Source: Peptostreptococcus sp. (GTDB lineage Bacteria; Bacillota; Clostridia; Peptostreptococcales; Peptostreptococcaceae). Taken from it: a stretch of 12,398 bases of DNA. Below are positions 6,659 through 12,270 of the stretch, piece after piece. The position numbers and the translations under genes were made by a program. Each line of letters starts with the position of its first letter. Position 1 is the stretch's first letter. The stretch lies in contig JAHHSS010000046.1 in NCBI GenBank assembly GCA_020025095.1, positions 1-12,398 on the forward strand, given 5' to 3'. The notes beneath the pieces are model-generated. The model was not told the DNA's origin. It saw only the letters and a list, made by a program, of their open reading frames with translations, and did not search any database.

Positions 6659-6957
6659 TTACTTCTAAGATAATTTTTAAAGTTTTCAAGTTCAGCTTCC
6701 GCTTCCTCGCTCAAATCATCATCAGTATGAGCAGCAAAAGTTTCGATATCATTTCTGACGGTAGTTCTTCCTAATAAATAATCGGTAGAAACGTTGAAAA
6801 AGTCTGCTATCTTTATCAATTCATCATCACGCAATTGTCTATCTCCACTTTCGATTCTAGAAAGAACGCTATTATTAATTCCTATATTATCAGCGAGTTC
6901 TGCTTGTGATAGTTTATTATCCTCTCTTAACTTTTTTATTATTGCTCCAGGCTTCAT
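6646..6957 (-). CDS. CI-like XRE-family repressor
   Basis: A 103-residue DNA-binding protein with an N-terminal HTH_3 domain (about 6-62: LSQAELADNIGINNSVLSRIESGDR is the helix-turn-helix, and STDYLLGR the family end motif), then a short acidic helix. It would hold the integrated state by binding the TTGCTAA-type operators to its right. The ATG at 6957 is chosen over a longer reading from 7008 because AGAGAGGTGAT sits directly before it, and the longer N-terminus would run through the promoter. It is divergent from the Cro-like gene, the classic lysogeny switch layout. It lacks a LexA-type autocleavage domain, so removal by the ImmA-like protease is the likely way of induction (inference). 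Its C-terminal motif ELENFKNYLRSKYSK recurs in two broken paralogues in the window. Confidence 0.87.
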   Translation of the reverse strand: MKPGAIIKKLREDNKLSQAELADNIGINNSVLSRIESGDRQLRDDELIKIADFFNVSTDYLLGRTTVRNDIETFAAHTDDDLSEEAEAELENFKNYLRSKYSK

Positions 6958-6979
6958 TGTATCACCTCTCTTTACTAGT

Positions 6980-7093
6980 ATTTTACCATTTCCAAAACAG
7001 AAATACATTTGAATTGCTAAAACAACAAAAACACTATTGACTTTTCTAAAATAGCAAACTATAATAATAATTAAGAAGTTGCTAATTTAGCAA
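6980..7093. promoter_or_regulatory. Divergent switch promoters with three repressor operators
   Basis: Rightward promoter: TTGACT (7037-7042), 17 bases, TATAAT (7060-7065), driving the Cro-like gene. Leftward: an extended -10 TGGTAAAAT (TAAAAT at 6985-6980) before the repressor, without a clear -35. Operator-like sites: a perfect 15-bp palindrome TTGCTAATTTAGCAA at 7079-7093 just past the rightward start; TTTCTAAAATAGCAA at 7043-7057 within the rightward spacer; and a half-conserved TTGCTAAAACAACAA at 7014-7028. Spacings are about 29 and 36 bases. Binding at the middle site would block the rightward promoter. Confidence 0.75.
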
Positions 7094-7122
7094 ATAATCT
7101 TTTAGATAAGGAGGTCTTATAA

Positions 7123-7326
7123 ATGCAGAAATATGATAAAGATTTTATTAAAAAAAGAAGAATAGCCTTAGAACTTTCAATGAAAGAAATGGCTGAAAGA
7201 CTTAATTTTAAAAATGCATCTACATATTATAAGTATGAAACAGGTGAATATTCAGTAAAAGCTGAAATCCTCCCTATTTTAGCAAATATTTTAAAATGTA
7301 ATATTACAGATTTTTTTTGTAATTAA
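7123..7326 (+). CDS. Small Cro-like XRE-family regulator
   Basis: A 67-residue protein that is nearly all HTH_3 domain (SMKEMAERLNFKNASTYYKYETGEY is the helix-turn-helix, followed by the LPILANILKCNITDFF end helix). It is the first gene of the rightward transcript, with TAAGGAGG 8 bases before the ATG, and faces the CI-like repressor across shared operators. By analogy with phage switches it would lower CI expression and allow lytic or excision genes to be expressed. The next operator copy lies 2 bases after its stop codon. Size, position and fold agree; the actual regulatory sign is inferred. Confidence 0.85.
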   Translation: MQKYDKDFIKKRRIALELSMKEMAERLNFKNASTYYKYETGEYSVKAEILPILANILKCNITDFFCN

Positions 7327-7328
7327 AT

Positions 7329-7343
7329 TTGCTGATTTAGCAA
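7329..7343. promoter_or_regulatory. Fourth operator, downstream of the Cro-like gene
   Basis: TTGCTGATTTAGCAA differs from the perfect operator at 7079-7093 by one base and sits immediately after the Cro-like stop codon. It lies 250 bp from the nearest switch operator, a distance that would suit DNA looping by the repressor, or control of the small genes that follow. Confidence 0.65.
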
Positions 7344-7403
7344 ATTATATCATGTATTATTTTAAATAACTAGCGATTTTTAGTTACAAAAGGAGATATG
7401 AAT

Positions 7404-7454
7404 ATGGAAAATATTTATGCTCAAGATAAGAAAATATATTTTTTTATTAAATAG
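7404..7454 (+). CDS. 16-codon ORF, leader peptide or truncated regulator
   Basis: MENIYAQDKKIYFFIK is read from ATG 7404, with AGGAG 8 bases upstream (an in-frame ATG at 7398 is too close to it). Its start, including ATATGGAAAATAT, matches that of the HTH gene at 8255 (MENIYSKYRR), so it may be a truncated copy of that gene's 5' end. The strong GGGAGGGG site of the next ORF begins at its stop codon, so it could also be translated as a coupling leader. Confidence 0.35.
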   Translation: MENIYAQDKKIYFFIK

Positions 7455-7466
7455 GGAGGGGATTCA

Positions 7467-7646
7467 ATGATATTTAGATTCAAAAATGGAATTTGTTTAA
7501 CTGACGAAAAGATTGAAAATTGCAAAATGAAAGTTCTAGAAACAATGAAGTTAGAGCTTCCAGAAAAAGCTCTAACTTCGGAAATAGTTACACATATTTT
7601 AGAAGAAACTATTAACCATATAGAATCTATTCCATTAGATTTATAA
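7467..7646 (+). CDS. Small acidic protein, 59 residues, unknown
   Basis: I do not recognise this protein. It reads from ATG 7467 with a strong GGGAGGGG site 5 bases upstream, starts MIFRFKNGICLTDEKIE and ends HIESIPLDL. It is predicted soluble and mostly helical, with two Cys and many Glu/Lys. It belongs to the rightward early transcript behind the Cro-like gene. Its stop codon shares the palindrome TTATAA with the stop of the convergent membrane-protein gene, so the two genes end against each other. A 12-bp perfect inverted repeat lies in the middle of the frame. A leftward open frame over the same bases is a shadow with no ribosome binding site. Confidence 0.6.
   Translation: MIFRFKNGICLTDEKIENCKMKVLETMKLELPEKALTSEIVTHILEETINHIESIPLDL
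7548..7578. repeat. 12-bp perfect inverted repeat inside the 59-residue gene
   Basis: AAGTTAGAGCTT (7548-7559) and AAGCTCTAACTT (7567-7578) form a perfect 12-bp stem with a 7-base loop. No T-run follows on either strand, so it is not a standard terminator. It may be an mRNA structure or a protein-binding palindrome. Confidence 0.7.
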
Positions 7647-8189
7647 GCTATTTTCAAGAAGAGCTTGCATACTGTGAGCCATTATTTTTAATGATTCATC
7701 ACATTGTTTTACACTTGTTCTTCCTGTAATAAGTCCATCAAATACATCTTGATTAAGAACAAAAGAGTCAGAGTATTTTTTGCCAGAACAAGAAGTATAT
7801 TCGATTTTGAAATTCATAATATCGGGCATATTGTTTAAATCCACATTGAAAATAGTTGTATATAGTTTTTGACTAGGAGCTAAAAAAGTTCCTTGAATTT
7901 TACCAAATGGTTTCTTTTGTTCATCGATTGCTTTTAATTTTTCTAGGTCAAAGTCAGGTATGAACTTTGTGATTTTTGCCCCAGAGGAACCGAAATTTTT
8001 GACTATAACATAGAAATGAAGGGTTCCTGAATTAATAGCTTGTAGGTAAACACATAGATATGGACGTGTTGATTCTTCAATCATTTTATTACTTGAACGC
8101 AAAGTAAAAATAGAAATAACGATTGAAGCAATTCCAACAAGAGCAGTAGTTATTAGTAATGCTAATTGAATTTTGTCAGATATATTCAT
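7641..8189 (-). CDS. Single-TM membrane protein of unknown function
   Basis: A 182-residue protein with one N-terminal membrane helix (about residues 8-29, LALLITTALVGIASIVISIF), a short STRPYLCVYLQ segment and a beta-rich soluble domain with YVIVKNFGSSGAKITKF. The TM-then-R/P-Y pattern occurs in many uncharacterised prophage and plasmid proteins, where the soluble part probably faces the cytosol. AAGGAGGTG lies about 7 bases before the ATG. It is a lone leftward gene set within the rightward early operon, the position typical of a moron: cargo expressed in the lysogen, often for superinfection exclusion or defence. That function is inference. It diverges from the HTH gene at 8255 with only 65 bases between. 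Confidence 0.72.
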   Translation of the reverse strand: MNISDKIQLALLITTALVGIASIVISIFTLRSSNKMIEESTRPYLCVYLQAINSGTLHFYVIVKNFGSSGAKITKFIPDFDLEKLKAIDEQKKPFGKIQGTFLAPSQKLYTTIFNVDLNNMPDIMNFKIEYTSCSGKKYSDSFVLNQDVFDGLITGRTSVKQCDESLKIMAHSMQALLENSL

Positions 8190-8254
8190 AATAAATCACC
8201 TCCTTCCATATCAAATATATCACAAAGAAAAATAATAAAAAAGGAGTATCACAT

Positions 8255-8674
8255 ATGGAAAATATATATTCAAAATATCGAAGAATGGCTGGGATTACCC
8301 AGGAAAGAGCTGCAGAACATTTGAGAATATCTGTTGATAGTTTAAAGGGCTATGAATATGACAAAAGAATTCCCAACAATGATATTGCAAAACAAATGTG
8401 CTTGCTGTATGGAGATATGAGATTAGCTTATGATCATTTAGTACATTCAAGCACTGGAGAAATGGTACTAGAAAAGTTAGATGAAAAAGACCTTTGTTGC
8501 TCAGTTCTAGGTCTAATTAATGAGCTAAACCATTCAGATACTGTTCTGCAAATGATGGTAGAGATATCAGCTGACGGAGTAATAAGCGAAGATGAGAAAG
8601 ATGAGTGGATGATAGTCGAAAGGCAACTAAGATCCTTGATAAAAAGTTCTTACGAAGTATTATTTAGGAGGTAA
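8255..8674 (+). CDS. XRE-family HTH regulator with C-terminal helical domain
   Basis: A 139-residue protein with an N-terminal HTH (about 4-58: RRMAGITQERAAEHLRISVDSLKGYEYDKRIP) and a helical C-terminal part (about 75-139, including the acidic SADGVISEDEKDEW). Similar proteins are found in early operons of clostridial prophages; their targets are unknown to me. AAAAAGGAG stands 9 bases before the ATG. It lies divergently from the membrane protein gene and is the last intact gene of the rightward set. The end of its frame carries GGAGG (8667-8671), the ribosome binding site of a following gene that is cut short, so it was once the first gene of a longer operon. Confidence 0.83.
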   Translation: MENIYSKYRRMAGITQERAAEHLRISVDSLKGYEYDKRIPNNDIAKQMCLLYGDMRLAYDHLVHSSTGEMVLEKLDEKDLCCSVLGLINELNHSDTVLQMMVEISADGVISEDEKDEWMIVERQLRSLIKSSYEVLFRR

Positions 8675-8877
8675 AAATGAGAAAAGTATTCATTTTCTGT
8701 ACTAATAATAATTAAATCTATTACTAATCCAATTGAGATTGGTATTAAAGGGATTATAAGATAAATAGGAAATCCCGTAGTAGTTCCAACATACCTAGAT
8801 TCCCAAATTTTAATTAATTCAGTTATAATATATGACAGCGCTATTAAATATAGACATATTCTTGTTTTAATATTCAT
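8650..8877 (-). CDS. Small two-TM membrane protein, possibly truncated
   Basis: Seventy-five residues with two hydrophobic segments, about 7-25 and 37-60 (IYLIIPLIPISIGLVIDLIII). AAGGTGG lies 6 bases before the ATG, 12 bases after the stop of the secreted-peptide frame, so the two form an operon. The last 15 residues (ENEYFSHFYLLNNTS) run across the junction into the end of the HTH gene, overlapping it by 25 bases. They are probably not native, so the protein may have lost its own C-terminus. A small hydrophobic protein behind a secreted peptide could be an immunity protein, but no family is recognised. Confidence 0.5.
   Translation of the reverse strand: MNIKTRICLYLIALSYIITELIKIWESRYVGTTTGFPIYLIIPLIPISIGLVIDLIIISTENEYFSHFYLLNNTS
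8677..8715 (+). pseudogene. Truncated gene start at the right limit of the phage-like module
   Basis: GGAGG 5 bases upstream, then ATG at 8677 and 12 codons (MRKVFIFCTNNN) before TAA. The ribosome site and tight coupling to the HTH gene say a real gene began here. Its body is replaced after a few codons by unrelated leftward DNA, which marks a deletion or insertion junction at about 8685-8700. Confidence 0.5.
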
Positions 8878-8888
8878 ACTATTCCACC

Positions 8889-9098
8889 TTACTTATATAC
8901 TACACTTAAATATTTATTATGATATATTTTATCCACTCTGTATGTAATGCTTATGGGTTTAGGATGCCCCCCTTGATAACGAGCTGACGCAACCTTTTTA
9001 AACGTTACGTCAGCATAGCAACCCAAACGACTCCAACGATTTGGATTAGCTGGAATTGTGGCACTAGCTGTCTTTGAAACACCTATAGTTGTAAACAC
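8889..9098 (-). CDS. Possible secreted peptide with damaged N-terminus
   Basis: A 69-residue frame from GTG 9098 without a ribosome binding site. The N-terminus (TTIGVSKTASATIPA) looks like the end of a Sec signal peptide with an Ala-x-Ala cleavage site. A 56-residue mature part would follow with NPNRWSRLGCYADVTF, a GG-HPKP turn and a Tyr/Lys-rich end. Bases just upstream in another frame encode MVCLQL and stop, so a frameshift near 9100 may have separated signal and mature parts. I recognise no family. Local base composition (a G6 run and GC-richer codons) differs from neighbours, suggesting separate origin. With the small membrane protein behind it, a secreted bacteriocin-like unit is a guess. 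Confidence 0.4.
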   Translation of the reverse strand: MFTTIGVSKTASATIPANPNRWSRLGCYADVTFKKVASARYQGGHPKPISITYRVDKIYHNKYLSVVYK

Positions 9099-9123
9099 AC
9101 CATAAAATTATATCCTGTTGATG

Positions 9124-9418
9124 CTAAATACGTTTTCCTAGATGAATTAAGAAGATGCTTTTTGCCATGTCAGAACTGCATACCAACAAAACACCCAGTT
9201 TTTTTTGAGAATTTACTACTGTTTCTTTAGTATAAAAACCAACAGCCTTAGGTTTAATAGCAGACATATCATGCAGACTATCCACTGTATCTATATTATG
9301 GTTTATTTCATAATTATCATGGTTTTCAGAAGAAGGTTCTACGAAAACTGGCAAAAATACATTCATAGACAAAGTAACTAATAAGCTATTAAAATAGATG
9401 CAAAATGTCTTTTCGCAT
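9124..9418 (-). pseudogene. Frameshifted gene for a signal-peptide-bearing protein
   Basis: TAAAGGAGGA lies just before ATG 9418, but that frame stops after 9 codons (MRKDILHLF). One base over, the frame runs on as TFCIYFNSLLVTLSMNVFLPVF, a convincing signal peptide, to a stop at 9124. One A is probably missing from the AAAA run right after the start. A run of eight A near 9195 is a second likely slip point, after which the residues lose the earlier pattern. The remaining product (about 30-97) is acidic and polar and I recognise no family. A TTGCTA-N18-TATAAT promoter can be seen at 9488-9459. Confidence 0.5.
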
Positions 9419-9430
9419 TTTCCTCCTTTA

Positions 9431-9780
9431 AAATATAACGTAAATTTTTATTAATTGTATTATATTTTAGAAATTTTGTTAATAGCAACTACATCTAGAG
9501 GTTGTGTCAAGTTTTTATGGACTTTTTTACACTAACTGTGATTTATTTTCTCATACTTATTGTGAACCATATTAATGGCAGTAGTGGTAGACTCTACAGC
9601 TAAAGGTGGCAAAGATAAAAAAATTACAGGATACCATATATGCTAAAATTTCGTCTATATATGAGATAAGACAACTGTAAGCTGTTCAATGTTTGGTTTA
9701 GCTAACAGTGTTGAACTTTGATTATTTTCAAAATAGTAGGATGGATACTTCTGTACATTATTTTGTAGTTCCCTAGAATT
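9431..9780. other. Gene-poor stretch with an IS-terminus-like motif
   Basis: No supported gene. At 9500-9532 there is GGTTGTGTCAAG followed by TTATGGACTTTTTTACAC; such TGTCA/GGAC/TTTACAC arrangements occur at ends of insertion sequences (IS256-like), but no partner end or transposase is seen. From ATG 9575 a frame begins MAVVVDSTAKGGKDKK and can be followed in phase through several stops to about 9740; it has no ribosome binding site, so it is at best decayed coding sequence. Confidence 0.3.
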
Positions 9781-9782
9781 TT

Positions 9783-9812
9783 AAAAGGTCAAGATTAATC
9801 TTGACCTTTTTT
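9783..9812. terminator. 28-bp palindromic bidirectional terminator
   Basis: 9783-9810 is a perfect palindrome (arm core AAAAGGTCAAGATT) with T-runs at the right and A-runs at the left, so it can terminate in both directions. It ends the leftward repressor pseudogene, whose stop codon lies within it. Confidence 0.85.
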
Positions 9813-10105
9813 AGAATATTTAATTTTTAAGTATTCTTTGAAATTTTCAAGTTCCTGAAGTGCTTCTTCAGGAAGAATTTCAGAATCTTTTATAGTAGAA
9901 TATTTTCTTGAATTTGAACGACCGAGAAGATAGTCTGTTTATACACCATAGAATTCTGAGAGTTTAATTATGATATCTGGGTCAGGGGTAGTTTTACCTT
10001 GTTCATAGTAACCATATGCACTTGCTGATATTCCAATTATTCTTGCAATATCTTCCTGTTTAAGGTTACGCTCAACACGAAGTTCTTTCAATACTTTTTT
10101 AGCAT
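9795..10105 (-). pseudogene. Broken CI-like XRE repressor
   Basis: Read in frame, the product is a repressor of about 100 residues with an HTH (LKQEDIARIIGISASAYGYYEQGK), the end motif TDYLLGRS, and a C-terminal ELENFKEYLKIKYSK tail almost like that of the repressor at 6646. Two lesions inactivate it. First, AAAGGAGG is followed by ATGCTAAAAAAG where ATGGCTAAAAAAG is expected: one G is lost and translation ends after five codons. Second, TAA stands in the GV*TDYLLG motif, where homologues have Ser, one base from TCA. It sits before the amidase/lipoprotein genes' flank and faces orphan operators. Confidence 0.8.
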
Positions 10106-10135
10106 ATTAGACCTCCTTTATCTTATAATAATACT

Positions 10136-10177
10136 ATACAATACAATAAAAAATTGTAAAAATGAATACAATACAAT
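10136..10177. promoter_or_regulatory. Promoter and TACAAT operators of the broken repressor
   Basis: ATACAATACAAT occurs at 10136-10147 and again at 10166-10177, exactly 30 bp (three helical turns) apart, with an inverted ATTGTA at 10153-10158 between. A leftward promoter TTTACA-N16-TATAGT overlaps the left copy. This looks like the autoregulatory operator of the repressor pseudogene. The rest of the 10106-10195 gap is A/T-rich. Confidence 0.6.
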
Positions 10178-10195
10178 TTAATATTTTTAGGACAG

Positions 10196-10726
10196 TTAGT
10201 TACCTATATATAATATTTTATAATTATTTTCATTATCTTTTGCTAATACAAATAATTTTGTATTAACACCATCATCATATCCAAATGATGATGTATTTTC
10301 ATTTTTATTTAACTTTATTTCAAAATCAACAGTAAAGGCGAGAGGATCCTTTAGTTTAATAGTTTTCCCTTTTTTATCTTTTATTTCTATAGGATTTGTC
10401 AAATTATTCTGAGTTTTATTAGGAAGAACAGATATTAGTTTCGCATTTTTTATGGACTTAGATAACTTATCTTCAATTTTTGTTTTATTCTTATTATTTG
10501 TAGAAGAAAATGTTCCGCCAACGTCCATAAAAACATAGTCATATCTACTATTATATTTAATATTTTCTACATATCTAGATATAACATCAACTGGATTTTT
10601 CTTCCAATAGTCCTTCTGTATTGTTGGTTTAGAAGTAGATTCATTATTTAAATAATCATTTTCACAACCCACAGCTAGAAATAAGAGTGGAAAAACTATT
10701 AGTAAACATATAATTTTCTTTAACAT
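10196..10726 (-). CDS. Lipoprotein of unknown function
   Basis: A 176-residue exported protein with a lipoprotein signal: basic start MLKKII, hydrophobic core, and lipobox LAVGC with the acylated Cys at residue 21, followed by a polar Asn/Ser-rich linker. The mature domain is of mixed alpha/beta type (YVENIKYNSRYDYVF, DPLAFTVDFEIKLNKN) and resembles small secreted DUF4829-like domains of Firmicutes, though I cannot assign it firmly. It would sit on the outer face of the membrane. AAGGAGG lies 6 bases before the ATG. It starts 35 bases after the split amidase gene and shares its strand, so the two probably form one transcript and act at the cell envelope. Confidence 0.78.
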   Translation of the reverse strand: MLKKIICLLIVFPLLFLAVGCENDYLNNESTSKPTIQKDYWKKNPVDVISRYVENIKYNSRYDYVFMDVGGTFSSTNNKNKTKIEDKLSKSIKNAKLISVLPNKTQNNLTNPIEIKDKKGKTIKLKDPLAFTVDFEIKLNKNENTSSFGYDDGVNTKLFVLAKDNENNYKILYIGN

Positions 10727-10761
10727 AATTTCCTCCTTTTTTTATTTCTATTTTTGAAAAA

Positions 10762-11848
10762 TTAAAAAGAAACTCTCTCTTGAACGATTTTTTCTCCTCG
10801 TACTCTATTTAATAATGAATTACCAAGATTGGTGTTACCAGAACGCTCGTAGTACCACCAATCATTAGATCCTTTTTGACCGCCAACTATTATAGTATGA
10901 TATGCTTGTCCTGTAGATCTCTTCATTAAAGATATTGGAGTTCCATAAGCTGTTTTAAAGTAAATTCTAGTTGCATTAGAAGGGACATCATGAACAGATA
11001 TTCCAGCACGAGCAGCCCAATGATGTTTAAAAATTACTAGCTTGAGCCCATGATCCAGAATATGCTGTTGGCCAATTACGTACACTACCATAATAATACC
11101 AGTTACTGTTATTCCATATATCATTATCATATTTTCTCATCGACATATTACCAGCTTTAAGGCATTGTGAAACAAAATTTGTGCAGTCTCCACCATCATT
11201 TGAGAAACTATAATAGTTAGGAGAAGGAGAATTATTTCCATGATACTTTTTTGCATATGCTACAGCATTAGTGGCATCATATCCAGAGATAGCTCTTTTT
11301 TTTCTAATGTTGTTTTGGAAATATTGTTTATAACTATCAGATTTGCTTAATAAGGATTCTTTCCAAGGATTAGAATCCTTTTCGTCTAAATTATTATAAG
11401 TAGTAGTAATGGAATATATCAAATCTACAAAGTCACCATCATTTAAATGAGACATATAAGATTTAAAATCATCATAATTCTCTATTAAAAAAGATATGGC
11501 TTTATAGCTTGGTCCGTTATCCATAGATTCATTCAAGTGAGTTTTTATATAAATTTTTGTTTTATATTCGTTATAATCGATCTTTAATTCATAAGAATCC
11601 TCAAAATTATTACCTTCAGAATTAGCATATTGATCCATGCTAATCACACTGTTTAATTCTGGAATATCTTTAAAGGTAGAACTACTATTCAATTTTAAAG
11701 ATCTTTCTTGTGAAATAGCTTTTGAATCATATGAGGAAATGTTTTCCTCAAGATTAATGTCCTCAGCAAAAATATTTTCTACTGTGGGGACTGTAGACAA
11801 GAGTAATGCTAGCGAAAAAAACGAAACTTTTTTAATTAAGTTATTCAT
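10762..11848 (-). pseudogene. Secreted amidase-domain (Amidase_6) gene split by a frameshift
   Basis: An exported putative cell-wall amidase. The first part (273 residues, ATG 11848, AAAGGAGG upstream) has a signal peptide (1-29, core FFSLALLLSTV, AEDIN after it) and a polar region. From residue 190 comes the Amidase_6 domain: YDATNAVAYAKKYHG, then GDCTNFVSQCLKAG with the presumed nucleophile Cys222. That frame stops at 11027. The domain continues one frame over, from KHHWAARAGISVHDV through YGTPISLMKR and AYHTIIVGG (the presumed catalytic His) to 10762. The switch lies at a T5 run (plus-strand A5, 11029-11033): one T too many restores a product of about 361 residues when removed. As it stands, Cys and His halves are separated and the enzyme is inactive, unless ribosomes slip or the base is a sequencing error. 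It heads an operon with the lipoprotein gene. Confidence 0.82.
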
Positions 11849-11872
11849 AGTACGTTACCTCCTTTATTTGAT

Positions 11873-11901
11873 AATATATATTAAGTTTTAATAATGATCA
11901 A
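11873..11901 (-). promoter_or_regulatory. Promoter of the amidase-lipoprotein operon
   Basis: Leftward TTGATC (11901-11896), 17 bases, TATATT (11878-11873), placing the start about 18 bases before the amidase ATG at 11848. No operator-like palindrome is evident nearby. Confidence 0.55.
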
Positions 11902-11980
11902 AACAATAATAACAGAATATTCTAAAAAAATCAATAGGTTTATAATGGAAAATAAATTATAAAAAGCAAAATATTTAGTA

Positions 11981-12250
11981 TTAAAGAAATAAAAAGGTAA
12001 AGCATAATAATAGTATTAAGACACTATAATATATATAATACTTTATAAATAAAGAAAGAGTAAAACTAATATATTTAAGTTTGTCCTTATCTTTTTCAAC
12101 ATTGCGTATTTTTTCAATTATTTTACTATTAAATTTCTAATACCTTGCTAGCATTTTGGTAGTAAAATTATTAAAAAAGATATGAAATAAGAAAAGTACA
12201 TAAAATATCAATATATAAAATATAGCAAATTCAATATGTATAGAGTCTAT
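11981..12250 (-). pseudogene. Decayed small membrane-protein gene
   Basis: Ninety leftward codons are open except for one TAG at codon 38 (12139-12137). They encode a hydrophobic segment (EFAIFYILIFYVLFLFHIFF), a charged linker (KIIEKIRNVEKDKDKLKYIS) and a second hydrophobic segment ending in LLLCFTFLFL before TAA. In DNA this A/T-rich a random frame would meet many more stops. The first 37 codons contain no good ribosome binding site, so the start is lost or lies further right. No family is recognised; it could be one half of a transporter or an immunity-type protein. The rest of 11902-12270 shows nothing else. Confidence 0.45.
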
Positions 12251-12270
12251 TTAATATTAAATAATACTAA

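Noticed and set aside
6794..7012. Rightward 72-codon frame over the repressor gene
   Set aside because: Antisense shadow of a clear HTH repressor and its promoter region.
7421..7657. Leftward 78-codon frame opposite the 59-residue gene
   Set aside because: No ribosome site, whereas the rightward frame has GGGAGGGG at the proper distance.
8983..9014. Hairpin GCTGACG/CGTCAGC as a terminator
   Set aside because: The 18-base loop contains a mismatch-broken inner stem, no T-run follows, and it lies in the middle of a reading frame.
9684..9716. GTTCAA/TTGAAC inverted repeat as an IS200/IS605-type end
   Set aside because: Only 6 bp pair, and no transposase or second end is visible.
11027..11033. 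Programmed ribosomal frameshift in the amidase gene
   Set aside because: The T5 run is not a standard slippery heptamer and no strong downstream structure was seen; mutation or sequencing error is simpler.
11637..11891. Rightward 84-codon frame over the amidase signal-peptide region
   Set aside because: Antisense to the amidase gene and runs through its promoter and ribosome site.
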